DNA of 64,000 nt from Neofusicoccum parvum (lineage: Eukaryota > Ascomycota > Dothideomycetes > Botryosphaeriales > Botryosphaeriaceae): the NCBI GenBank assembly GCA_020912385.1, contig CP087221.1, positions 62,001 to 126,000 of the forward strand, given 5' to 3'. The notes under the pieces are model-generated. The model was not told where the DNA came from. It was given only the letters and a program-made list of their open reading frames with translations, and made no database searches. The stretch's first letter is position 1, and each line of letters begins with the position of its first letter. Below, one piece after another: positions 12,301 to 22,523 of this stretch. Both the position numbers and the translations under genes were made by a program.

Positions 12301-12940
12301 ATTAATTGGCATCGGTTCTTAGGATTCGAGTCGACCCGGGAGGCGGACGAGCGGAACGAGTGGGACGGATAGGGCGGAGATAATGATGGGCGGGCGAGCG
12401 GTAGAGTAGATGGAAGAACAGTAAGTATAGTAAGCAAGAAGCGGAGACGGTGCCCGTTCAAGGACAAGGTAGAAGAGGAGAGGCTAGACCGCTAGATCCA
12501 GCTGAATAAGATGAACGCTAAGGAACAGCTAAAACAGCTCGTAGGTATAGAGGCAGTTTTCCGCAGCGTATAGAAGCCGGCGCTGGATGCGATTAAGGCC
12601 GGGCACAGCTCCGTAGTAGCGGTGATGCCGACGGGGGCGGGTAAAAGCGTGCTATTTACGCTGCCGGCGTGGGCGGAGCCAGGCGGGACGACGGTGGTAG
12701 TGGTGCCGCTAAAGTTGCTACGGAAGGATATGAAGCGGCGGTGCGATGAGGTAGGGGTGTAGTACGCGGTATGGGACGGTAGGCGGTAGCCGGATGCGGA
12801 GTTAATTGTACTAGTAACGCCGGAGGCGGCGGTGGGCGAGGAGTTCGGGACGTTTTTAAGGCGGATTAGGCGGACGAGGCAGCTAGACTGTATTGTAGTG
12901 GACGAGTGTCACGTCGTGTTGAACGACCGGGTGCTGCCAG
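9367..12940 (+). pseudogene. Decayed OrsD-domain / RecQ-like helicase gene, plus copy
   Basis: One conceptual frame can be followed for over 3 kb, interrupted by many in-frame stops, almost all TAG where CAG or TGG is expected. It begins EYRIAVCKECRHSVWPDQIEGHL with GKHH, a C2H2 finger of the OrsD (DUF3505) type. Next come a second finger region, an acidic stretch near 10480-10640, a Ser-rich stretch and a conserved block (KIHFNTTAKGHVGW, QFRGTVHRLV). The block ARGPEILSIRHSNT with VTRYYKGYALQGDVKIIHRY follows. Last is the N-terminal half of a superfamily-2 helicase: Walker A MPTGAGKS (from 12625) and DECH (12901-12912). The frame stops near 12940 at a junction with the minus copy, so the C-terminal helicase domain is missing. 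Such OrsD-helicase genes are repetitive and often subtelomeric in fungi. This copy cannot code. Confidence 0.85.
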
Positions 12941-13738
12941 TATGCGCTAGTGGAACGGCAAGACCAGCCATAGATACCACACCACCAGCTCTCCAACCTC
13001 CCTAGGTAGATACCTGTGGATAACCTTTACGTCTCCGGACATGGCGTAGCCCTTATAGTAGCGCGTTATGAAAACGACCAGCCCATCCTCGACGAAGATG
13101 TTGCGGTGCCCACCCTTAGCTGTGTTACTGTGCCGGGTGCTTAGAATCTCCGGGCCTCTCCCTGGCTGCCCCCGGTAATGTGCATCAAAAGTAGTAGCTT
13201 TTCTCTGAACTCGACCACCTGCGCTGCGTACGCATCCACTGCCTGCCTGTTGATACCAGAATCTGAGTTCTCTCGCGTGAAATTGGCCCTTGTTTTAGCA
13301 TCTTCCATGATCCTGCTGAATAGCCAAGTTCTCCCATCTACTAGTAGCCAGGTGCGCTGGTCCTGCAGAAAGCTCCATTCCCTGCGCTCCTCAGCCGGGT
13401 TGTCCCTGATCGAGTTCTATGGCACTGCTGGTACGCCTGTCTTCCGTCTCTGGCTGCTGCTGCTGCTGCCGCCGCTTCTACCACCCATCAGCAAGTCGCT
13501 GATCAGCAGCTGGCGAGTGTCGTGCAGCAAGCCATGCACCATACCGCGGAACTTGGCCATGGTGAACTGGATTCCCTGGTACAGCAGCTGCTCCCGCCCG
13601 TTCCACCCGACATGGCCCTTTGTTGTTGTGTTGTAGTGGATCTTCATCCCGTAAGTGCGCAGATCTAGTATTCACTGCATCGGGCTGTGGCTGCCCCGGA
13701 TCATGAAGCTGTCAGCCATCTGCTTGACAAGCTCTAAG

Positions 13739-14175
13739 TGTTACGGCGCAGGGTCAGAAAAAGTAGGAAAGAAGGATAAGCGGGGCGTGAACAAACGCCG
13801 CGGAAGATCCTTTCAGGCAGCCAGGATCACGTGACGCCCCACCAGTTCATATAGGCTTGGCAGAATGAACCTCTGAACTCCAGTTCAGACGGTTCAGGAC
13901 CCCCCACAACATGAACTCCATGAACTACAGATTGCAGATACTCTCCTACGTATATAAACCACACTCCTTAGTATAGCTTTGACCTTCGTGGTCAACTTCG
14001 ATAATCAATCTACACTATTGATTAGTAACACGGCCTTCGCACGCAGTGCTCAGATACGTGTATTCGTCACTTCGTTCTCTCTCACCCTCTCTTGTACCCA
14101 CTCAAGGTAAACCCCGACACGGCTTACCACCCTCTTTGGTGTTTGGATCCTTAGAGGTAGAGGCCCGCCGTTACA
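13739..14175. mobile_element. Solo LTR (437 bp) nested in the helicase relic
   Basis: Begins TGTTACGGCG and ends CGCCGTTACA, near-perfect inverted ends (one mismatch in the first eight bases) with the TG...CA pattern of LTRs. It is flanked by a perfect 5-bp target duplication, CTAAG at 13734-13738 and 14176-14180. The helicase relic reads continuously across the duplication once the element is removed. A TATA-like site (TATATAAA) lies near 13952. No internal retrotransposon coding sequence is present. Confidence 0.85.
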
Positions 14176-14609
14176 CTAAGCAGCTCATCTGGCTGCGCCT
14201 GTTGCGCCCACTGCTGTCCCCGCTGGCCCTGCTACTGCTTCGGCTGCTACCAGCATCGCTCCCATAAGCGCTGTCCTCAAAGTCCCACGCGCTGCCACCA
14301 CTACTAAACTCCCCATCCTCTTCTGGAGCCCCCATCTCCAGCGCTTTCTGAACTACCATGAAACGGCCCACCTTGATGATTACTGACAGAATGGCGGTGT
14401 ATAGACCCGGTTCCCTCCAGCCAGTGGGGGTGACTCCCTGGACTGCTAGAGCGCAAACCAGAGCACTGTCATACTCGCGCTAGGTGATCCTCTAATTCAG
14501 CAGTTCGATACAAAAGTCCAAGCAAGCCTTCTAGATCCAGGTCAGCTTTTACCGTAGCTCTTTATTTTCTTCCTCCCTCTCCTCCTCCTCTTCCTCTGAT
14601 TCCCGTTCA

Positions 14610-14610
<1 letters not shown>

Positions 14611-14648
<38 letters not shown>

Positions 14649-14655
14649 CCCCCCC
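14611..14655. repeat. Poly-C tract, 35 C, one T, 9 C
   Basis: Nearly uninterrupted C run on this strand (a G run on the coding strand of the helicase relic), inside the region encoding its acidic segment. It could be a slippage expansion of GAG/GGG codons, a G-quadruplex-forming tract, or partly a sequencing or assembly artefact. Confidence 0.9.
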
Positions 14656-15690
14656 ACATATACCACTAGCTCCGCCTCCTCCATCAGCCCAACGAAAACC
14701 CTAAACTGCCGGCGGGTGAATTTATACTCCGGGCTCCGCTAGTCGTGCTCTAGCTGCATTCTAACGAAAAACATCAGCACCTGCTTCCACGCTCTTGACC
14801 GCTTGATGATTGAATCCTCTTCCGTGTACGGCTATAGCGGGTGGTACTGGTTCTGGTGCTTCTCCTTCTTCATCAGCTGCATGCGGACGAATATGCCGAC
14901 GCGCTGGGTTATAGCCTACTAGCTGATATGCGCGACGTCGTCTATGGCCTTCCAGATGGCCGCCGCCACCGGCTCCTCTGGCCCGTCCGGGTTGGTATTA
15001 GGCTCCTCGATCGACGCCAGCAGATCATCGCGGTCCAGCCGCGCCAGATACGGCAGCCACTGCGTCCTATCTAGCCACGGGCTGACCTCGTCCTTCTCTC
15101 CGTCCTCGATGGTCGCCCGGGCACGCTTCTCCAGCCCCTCCCAGTTCTTGTTCGCCCTGTCCCACGCCCGCTGCCACAGCTACTCTCCTCCCTGGGCGGG
15201 GTGCGCCTGCTCCTCCTGCGCCTGCTCCGGCTGCCACAGCTCGAAGTACTGCGAGCCGTGGAAAGTGAGGAAGAAGCGCTGGCAGTGGACCTGCTTTACT
15301 ACCTCCTGGAGCCTTTCTTGCAACCTTTCCTCAGCCCTCCTACCCAACCAGCCTTTGTCCCATCCAATCGACCACCCGTGCTCGGTGTGCCAGTGCTTTT
15401 CCATCGTCTTGTAGCCCCTACAGATATACCGACAGTTACTGGGGTCCTTCTGGCACAGCAGTCCGTCCTCGAATAATGGTAGCTCGGCGACGGGCTGCTG
15501 CACCTAGGCTGGCACTCTCAGCTCGCTCGGGGACACGATCAAGCTACACCAGCCTCTAACCTCTTTTTCCAATGAGTTCCGCCTGCTTCCGGCCCAGCCG
15601 GTAGTGTTTTCCTTTCAAGTGGCCTCCTATCTGGTCTGGCCAGACCGCGTACCTGCATTCCTTACAGATCGCGAGCTGGTACTCCGCTTG

Positions 15691-16035
15691 ATAATGAAAA
15701 TAAACAGTCGCCATTAATGCGCGTGGCTCTCTATGTCTTCTGCTCGTATGCTAAAGATGCCGCTAGCAACAATGTTGGTGTAGAAGAAGCTGGATGCTAC
15801 TAAAGCAGCTGCTGCTTCGACTACTGCACGGTTCACCCGCACGGATCATGCCTACCCCATTAACATCGATCCCGGCTACCCTAACTGCGAGATTTCTTAC
15901 GACGCACCGGTTAGATTTCAAGATGCCTCATACAAAAAATGGTCGCGGGGACGCATTCTGTAAGCTGACCGAGTTTCGGCTCGATCCGAGCACCTTCTTG
16001 CAAATCCACAGCGGTAAATCCACCGCGGTCAAGCC
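15691..16035. other. spacer between helicase relic and MULE relic
   Basis: No recognised gene. AAATCCACCGCG at 16016-16027 and its complement at 16073-16084 form an inverted repeat that could fold as a hairpin across the 3' end of the transposase frame. Confidence 0.35.
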
Positions 16036-18681
16036 CTAACTTACCCGGAGAGATATCTGTGTGCACCGCGGTCGCGGTGGATTTCGGCATTTTGGTAAGG
16101 GCTGGGGGGTAGTCTCTTGCGTCGTCTTGTCATCGGCCGCCTGTATGAGCTTCCGCGGGCGTCCGCGCTTCGCCTTAGGCGGCGGCGGCGGCGGCGGCGA
16201 AGGCGACGGCGAAGGCGACGGCGAAGGCGAAGGCGAAGGCGAAGGCGACGGCGAAGGCGAAGGCGAAGGCGAAGGCGAAGGCGAAGAAGACTTACTAGAC
16301 AACTCTAAGGCTAACGAGGACGACGATTGCGAGGCGTAGGTCTTAGCTAAGAGCATTAGCTGGGCTCCAATGCCCGACAAGGCATCTATAAAGACGTTGG
16401 GCGTCTTCTTCTTCGCCTTCTTCGCCTTCTTCGCCTTCTTTGCCTTCTTCGCCTTCTTTGTCTTCTTCGCCGCCTTCGCCGCCTTCTTAGTAGCCTTCGC
16501 TGCCTTTGCTATGGCCGCCTTGGTGCTCTTCTTGATCTTCTCTTGCCGCTTTGCCTCTACCTCGTGCTGTGAGAGGTTGCGAGCCGTGGAGTTGTCCTTC
16601 TTCGGCCGGCCGCGCGACTTGACGACCTGAGGATCGCGTATATAGCCATGGTCGCCCGGCGGAGGCCGCGCAACAGGCTTAGAAGGCGGGAGGTGAGGTA
16701 GCTCGTCTGCGTAGTCAAGGTGGAGTACTTCTATGTGCTCCTCAGGCGTTCGAAGATACTAATAATGGTCGATCATGTCGATTTCGACGCGCCAGCGAGG
16801 ATTGCGGTCAATTTCACGCTTCATACGGTGGTAGCAAGGTGAGCCATGCGTCTTTATGAAGCGACCAGTACAATAGTAGCTGTTAATGTCTTAAAAGCCG
16901 TCGCGATCTGCCTACGCCTTGCGAAGAAGGTTCGTCTGGTTGATAAGAAGGCTAAGCGCCTTGTGTAACACCTCGCGCCGTACAGCTTCGCTGAAGAGCT
17001 CCTCGGCCTCGGCGTCGTACTTCTTACGGCTAAACTGGGTGGCGATCCTATTAGCTATGGCTGTATGCTTATTGCGAAGGAGCGCTGCGAAGCCCTCCTT
17101 AACCTTATAGAGGTCGCCTATTAACGTTAGAAGATAGCTCTTAAGCTCACTATACGATCCTTCAAGCCGCGAGGTCGTCGCATTGCCGTAGTAAGTGGTA
17201 TAACTAGTCCATGCTGTACACCATTGCTCTACGTAGGGCTCCCACTCCTTGCGAAGATAGCCAACGAGTCCGTCGTGCGACTGGTAGTCGCTATAGAGCT
17301 TCTGCCATAGATGGTTATACTCCTCCGGCGTTAGAGCCTCCATAACCTCCTTCTAGCGAGCCATGAAGTTATCGCGTAGCTGATCTAGCTTTTACTGCTC
17401 CTCTGGACTCTGTGTAAGCTTAACTATCTAGATCTTCTGCGCGTGACGAAGAACGTTGTTGTAAACGTACCAGCCGCATAGAATCTGAGGAATCTGAGGG
17501 TAGATAGCCGCGAGGGCGTTCTTGAGAGCGACCTCCTTATCGGTAATAAAGACGGTTGGTGTAGCGTCGCCGAGGAGGCGCTTAAGGTATGTAATCGCCT
17601 GAAAGTACGTCTCTTCGTCCTCGTGAGGGAGGAAGTAAGCGCCGACGGTGTAGCTCGCGCCTGTATAATTAACGCCGATAATGTGGAGGAGCGGTATCTT
17701 GTAGCGGTTAGTCTTATACGTATAATCAAGGAGGATGACCTCTGGCTAGCGCCTAAGCGTAGCAATCGAGGTTGTATGCGCGAAGAAGAGGACGTATATC
17801 TACTACTGGCTACTAAGAGTATATACCGTCTATTAATCTTCGTCGTCCTGTAGCGCGTCAAGTAGCGCTTGCGTGGCCGTTCTACCGCCAAGTTGCTCAG
17901 CCTTGAACTTACGCCGCTCCTAATTGATATCTTATAGAGTAATATAAGGATTCTTGGACTCTACGTCGTCGCGGATAATAGCGACGATGCGCTTGGGCGC
18001 TATACCCTTAGATGTTAACTTGCGAATGCGATCTACGGTCTCTTAATCACGCTGCCGGTACGTAGGATGCGCGCTGGGGTTAAGAAACGCGTTATGAGCG
18101 ATAGTAATCTTCTACTACGAGGTTTCATCGGTGGCGATTGGCTTAACATGGCTAGCAACTATGACGATGACCTTATACGCCTCGCTGCTTATCCTGGCGA
18201 TCTTGATAAGGTGTAGGCAGCCGCAGCCTTTCCTTAAGGTATTACGCGACTTCGTAGCCTTTAATACGTGTTGAGTACGAAGATCGCAGTACATCTCTAC
18301 CTTCTTCAAGACCTTATCCTCCTTTCGCTTATGCTTCGACTCCTTGGTACGGAGGACACGGTATGTATACCCATGCGTAAATGCCCACTCGTATAGAGCA
18401 TCTTTTGCCTCATCCAAGGTCGCGTAGGTAGCTTCGAGCGGCGGCGCAAGGGCAGGTAATGTAGGGTCATCTGTAGAGGCGGCGGCAAAGTGGGCGTTGA
18501 ATTATGCCGCAGCCTCGTTAGCGTATCGAGTGGTATCCTTCTTCAGAGTTGCCTCGCCGACAACGTCGCCGACGCGGTAAGGGCGCGTTCCCACGCCCGT
18601 AGGCGTGACCTGTAGGGCGCTAGACGAGGAGCTGACCGTATCCCAGTCGCTGGGCGCGTCGTTGTTAGAGGTGGAGTCCAT
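16036..18681 (-). pseudogene. Decayed Mutator-like (MULE/FAR1-type) transposase gene
   Basis: Starts MDSTSNNDAPSDWDTVSSS at 18681 and can be followed leftward to a stop at 16036. A FAR1-like N-terminal region (LDEAKDALYEWAFTHGY, CYHRMK-type residues further on) is followed by the MULE transposase core: VILLDYTYKTNRYKIPLLHI with GVNYTGASYTVGAYF, then VFITDKEVALKNAL. These carry the two expected Asp residues. The well-preserved stretch 16912-17343 (TSRLEGSYSELKSYLL) follows, then a Lys/Ala-rich tail, Ser-Pro repeats and an AT-hook (KRGRPRK). Several in-frame TAG and TAA stops break the frame, and a normally conserved His near the core appears as Tyr (LCGWYVYNN), consistent with RIP transitions. 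Terminal inverted repeats were not found. Confidence 0.8.
16181..16286. repeat. Hexanucleotide GGCGAA/GGCGAC tandem array
   Basis: About 17 units of six bases inside the transposase relic. On the minus strand they encode an alternating Ser-Pro tract after a short poly-Pro run. Confidence 0.9.
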
Positions 18682-19625
18682 GGCGCGAGGTGGGAGTAGG
18701 GCGGGTGGAGTAAGGTGCGTAGGTGCGGCGCGTCTTGGAGTTGCAGGCGACGCGCCGCTGTCGCGAACCGGTGCTAGAAGGTAGTTAGTCCGGAAGCGCT
18801 AAGCCTATAGAAGCTAAGCCTCCGCCGCGGGCCGTCCTTAGCGAGCCTACGCAACACCAAAGTTTTGGGCGAGTCGCTACTTACGCCAGCACTACACACC
18901 GTAGAGAGGGCACATCTTCGTGCAACTTCGTCATAATCTATAACAGTATACTTTTTGATCTAGAAAATTTATTTAGGAAAATCGTACTGTTGCGCATTAT
19001 ATTATATAGGTGTAAAGCTCGCGGGTAGGTTTGGTGTTTCTTGCCAAGACACTAGTCCGGTGATACTCCGGAACTGCCTAATATGGGAGGGGGGGTCAGA
19101 ATCTGAATATGGGGGGTCAAAGTCTGAGAAGGGGGGGTTAGAAATCTAGGGACCTATCTAAAAGCTTATAAGATGCTCAATTTACTAGCTAATTTCTCTG
19201 AGCGGGAATGCTACTCACCCCCGATTATGCCTTCAGTCTATGTATTTATGTCCACTCCGTCTCGCCAGTAATGTCTGCCATGATCTCTCGATGAAAAAGC
19301 AACTAACAACCGGTGGATAAGGTGCTTGGCCAAGGGCGTATCAACAGCTTTGTTAGCATTTTACGGCAGTTCCCAAACTTTGGCCAAGCATGACGCAAAA
19401 GAAAAAAGAGTACTTCTGATCCAGGGTCTAAGAGACTGAGATCTAAAAGCCAAATTGCTTTAGCCTTGATCGAAAGACGCAGAGTGGTTACTAAAAGTTC
19501 TAGATATCCAGGCAGTGGTCTTTCGTTCCAGAGTTGTTCAGAGTAATAATGCAGTAATCGAAAAGAAGACTTTCAGTGATCTGCTAGCACCCAACACTTT
19601 AGAAGTGAAGTTGAAAGTAGGAGTC
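18682..19625. other. spacer between the MULE relic and the MAT gene
   Basis: Contains a perfect 12-bp palindrome CCAAAGTTTTGG near 18861 and three G-rich imperfect repeats (runs of 6-8 G followed by TCAGAATCTGA or TCAAAGTCTGA) at about 19085-19145. The right end of the MULE should lie here but I could not place it. The right half is the 3' flank of MAT1-2-1. Confidence 0.4.
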
Positions 19626-21195
19626 CTAGTGGGTGGCACTGTTGGCGTCCTCACCATCAAGCGAAGTGAAGTCGAAGCTGACCTCGTCATCAGGGAAGGT
19701 GAAGCTGTTGAAGGATTGGAGGGCACCCTCGGCAACAAGGTCCGCATTGCGCTGAGTTGCGGCCGTGAGCCTGTCGTAGCTATATCCCGTCAGGGAGTTG
19801 AAGTCGAACACGTCCTCGCTCGAGGCAAGGGAGCCGAGGAAAGTTGAGAGAGATCCACCAAGACGATCCTCCATAGCATAGTTCTCACGAGCCTGGCGGT
19901 CAAGCTCGTCGCTATCCAGAACTCCAGCATAGGCCATCTGATCAGCCATGCTGGACACGCCCATGTTGATGTAAGGGCGATCGTTGCCGACCGCATTGTC
20001 AGGATAGTCCGCAGGATTGAAGTTATCCGAATTGATACGAAGTTCATTGCTGGACTTCTCACTGGCACGCAGGCGCTCCTCGATGACTTCGGGAGCCACG
20101 AAACTCAGCGGGGGATCAGCGGCATGGGAAACTTCAGCAGAGGACAAGAACGCGGCATGCTTGCAACGCTCACGCTCAGCATGCTTCTTGAGACGCCTCT
20201 TGATGACCACGGACTTGCGAGGTGTATAACGGTAGTTCGGGTTGGCAGCGGCGTGTTCCTTGTTGAGCTTTTCCGCTTTAGCCTTGAAGATTTCCTTGGT
20301 AGCGTTGGTCTCGGCCTTCCACATCCGACCGATGATCTTGGCTAAAGAAATTGTCAGTAGAGAAAAGACAACTGAAGCTAAGCAAACTTACAGATATCGT
20401 TGTTGTGGAGACCGGGGTTTGCGGCCACGACGCTCGCGTGCTTCTCTCTGCGATAGATGATGAAGCAATTCATCGGACGGGGAACCCACGGCGGAGGGTC
20501 ACGAAGTTTGCCATCCAGAGTGAGCGGAGCATGAGTGACCTGGGGAGGCTGCGGAGTGCGAACGGCAAGCTCCTGCTGGATAATGGTAGGCTGAGACGCA
20601 GCGGCGGCAGGCCCCTGCTGGGCCGTATGATGCTGAGCAGTGCTGGCAGTATGCTGCTGTTGGCCCATATGAGGCTGAGCAGTGCTGATGATATGCTGCT
20701 GCTGGCCGACCGTGGGCTGCGTAGCGTTGAGGGTATTCTGCTGTTGGTTCATGGCAGGCTGAGTGGCGCTAGCGGCATGCTGCTGCTGGTTCATGAGAGG
20801 CTGAGAAGCCGAAGGTGTTGAGTTGATACCATTGGCGCGGAAGTTCGGCGGGAAAACCAACCGATGGACGTTGTTGGCGGTATCGTTGAGAACAGTGACT
20901 GTAGTGTTGAAGTACGTGCTGGACAAGGTCAGCAATGGCATTTGTTGCTCGTAGGTGAGAGCACTTACGCGAGGCTACCGACGAGCGCCTGGAAACCGCC
21001 CCAGCCAAAGGCCAAGTGAATTCCCATAGGCAAGATGATCTGAGTGGCGCCGGCTTGGATCTGGTACAGCATCGCATTCCAGGTCCTGGTGATGTTCTGC
21101 CGCACCCGTACCGAATGGGTTGCAGCTTGGTGTGCAGCCAAAGCAGTGACGGCTGAACTCATGTTCGTCGCGTTGTTGGCAGTAGAGGCTGACAT
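19626..21195 (-). CDS. MAT1-2-1: MAT1-2-1 mating-type HMG-box transcription factor
   Basis: Three exons, read leftward: 21195-20969, 20918-20392 and 20341-19626, giving 489 residues. Intron 1 (50 nt) has GTAAGT, CTGAC and CAG. Intron 2 (50 nt) has GTAAGT, CTGAC and TTTAG and splits a Ser codon inside the HMG box, the conserved intron position of ascomycete MAT1-2 genes. The HMG box is at about residues 222-295 (PRPMNCFIIYRREKH, NNDIS joined to KIIGRMWKAE, YTPRKSVVIKRR). It should bind DNA and set MAT1-2 cell identity in the nucleus. Before the box lie four 14-residue Gln-rich repeats, and the C-terminal third is acidic. The neighbour at 21510 is divergently transcribed. No MAT1-1 alpha-box gene is in the window, so a heterothallic arrangement is likely but not proven. 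Confidence 0.93.
20624..20791 (-). repeat. Four 42-bp repeats in MAT1-2-1 (Gln-rich 14-mers)
   Basis: Encodes NQQQHAASATQPAM, NQQQNTLNATQPTV, GQQQHIISTAQPHM and GQQQHTASTAQHHT in tandem (about residues 119-174), just before the HMG box. The repeats have diverged, so this is not a fresh slippage array. Confidence 0.85.
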
Positions 21196-21509
21196 AGTGC
21201 AACGGGCTGAGTCGCTCCAAGAACGATAGCGGAGCTTGAAACGAAGTGTGGAGGTGGGGGTGCGAAAGTTTAGTGCCGCTGTAGGCGATTTTATGTGCGC
21301 CCGGACGCTGTTTGTTTATGTGGCTGGCAACTGTGGCAGTTGCTGTGTGAAAGAGCAACTCACTTCACCATCAACTTCACTGCCCGCCTTCCCTTCGTCT
21401 TCACATGGGCCACAGGAGCGTATGTATTTCCCTCCTCCTTCCTCTAGCAATCTTTTCGTCGCCGAACTTTGTTCTCTTTACCTCTACCGACAATCTGACG
21501 GAGGCTGTG
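21196..21509. promoter_or_regulatory. Divergent promoter between MAT1-2-1 and its neighbour
   Basis: 314 bp between the two opposing start codons (or 209 bp if the neighbour starts at 21405). It must hold control elements for both genes. No specific factor site was assigned. Confidence 0.5.
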
Positions 21510-22523
21510 ATGAGCGAGGGAAATATGGAGGCAACGCCGCAGTTCACGCTGAGTGGCTTGCAATCCGATCTACGCCACCACGTTCTGAGCGACAAGAACC
21601 AGCAGGCTCTCTTCAATACACTCGACGATGCTGTTGCAAAGATCGACAAGTCTGGCGTTCTACGAAGCGAGGCTACGATTACCCAGGCCACCACCGCGTG
21701 GGATCTTGTGCCGATGGATCGTTCCTTCGACTACGTCAACAACAAAGCCGTTCCGAGAAAACGCGAACTGACGTGGATGAAGGACGTCCTGAACGTCGAA
21801 CGGAAGCTTGCAGACCACATATCAGCATCGATCAACAATGACGCTATAGTCGACTTCTTGGAGGCGATTGGCATCCCAAAGAATGGCACAGCAGAGGAGA
21901 GATTCAGAAGCAAAGCTCTCATTCGTGTGGCCATGCGCCAGCTACTTACAGAGTAAGTATACCCAGTTATATTTTCCCAGCAATTCGCTAAACAAATAAC
22001 TCAGGTCTACCGATGCGGATCTTCGGATTGCCGGCACCGTTCGAGCCTTGGAGGTTCCGAGGGCCAACTGGACGTGGCCGAGCTGGTCGGCCATCCGAGA
22101 GGAGCGGCTTGATGCGGCGCTGCAGGCTAAGGCCGACGCTCGCCACTGTCCTCGTCGTGAGTTGAGTCTTATCGATGAGATCGCAAGCTTGGAGGTTGGG
22201 ATCGAGCTATCAGCCGAGGAGGATGCGGTCGTGGATGCGATCGTGTCGATGAGGGCGAGTGAGTGGTGTAAGTCTGCGCCAAAGGTCCGAGACGTGACTC
22301 AAGCTGACACTATCATTTGTTCTCAGTCGAACAGAAACAAGGCAGGCTCCACGTGGCATTCATCGCGCTCAACCTGCCGCAACAGTACAACCACCACTAC
22401 TACGAGTACCGCATTGAGAAGATGCTTGACCGCAAGATGTGCCGCAAGAGGCCAAAGCCGGACTACTACCCGTTCAAGCCAGAGCATGTCGCCGAGAACA
22501 ACTGGGGCCTAAGCAAGATGTAG
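21510..22523 (+). CDS. Second MAT-locus gene, MAT1-2-5-like candidate
   Basis: Three exons: 21510-21952, 22005-22267 and 22327-22523 (300 aa). Introns of 52 and 59 nt have GTAAGT donors and CTCAG acceptors, and intron 1 has GCTAAAC as a branch site. The protein begins MSEGNMEATPQFTLSGLQ and ends YYEYRIEKMLDRKM, HVAENNWGLSKM. It is helical, without transmembrane segments. An in-frame ATG at 21405 would add 35 residues that look like a signal peptide, but ATG 21510 or 21525 fits the cytosolic-looking body better. I recognise no domain. Its position divergent to MAT1-2-1 and before the PH-protein gene is where Botryosphaeriales carry MAT1-2-5, so that is my candidate identity, by context and not by sequence recall. 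Confidence 0.75.

Larger units (their letters stand above)
12940..15690 (-). pseudogene. Decayed OrsD-domain helicase gene, minus copy, interrupted by a solo LTR
   Basis: Read leftward from about 15690: EYQLAICKECRYAVWPDQIG with HLKGKH (first C2H2 finger), then CQKDPSNCRYICRGYKTMEK with HWHTEH (second finger), then VHCQRFF and HGSQYFELW. An acidic region follows that contains a long G tract. Then come MADSFMIRGSHSPMQ, YGMKIHYNTTTKGHVGWNG, QFTMAKFRGMVHGLL, GPEILSTRHSNT and VIHRYLPREVGELVVWYLWLVLPF. Homology ends there, at the junction with the plus copy. The helicase domain is absent. It is less decayed than the plus copy but still has several stops. A 437-bp LTR at 13739-14175 interrupts it, and the two halves rejoin exactly at the 5-bp duplication. 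Confidence 0.83.
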
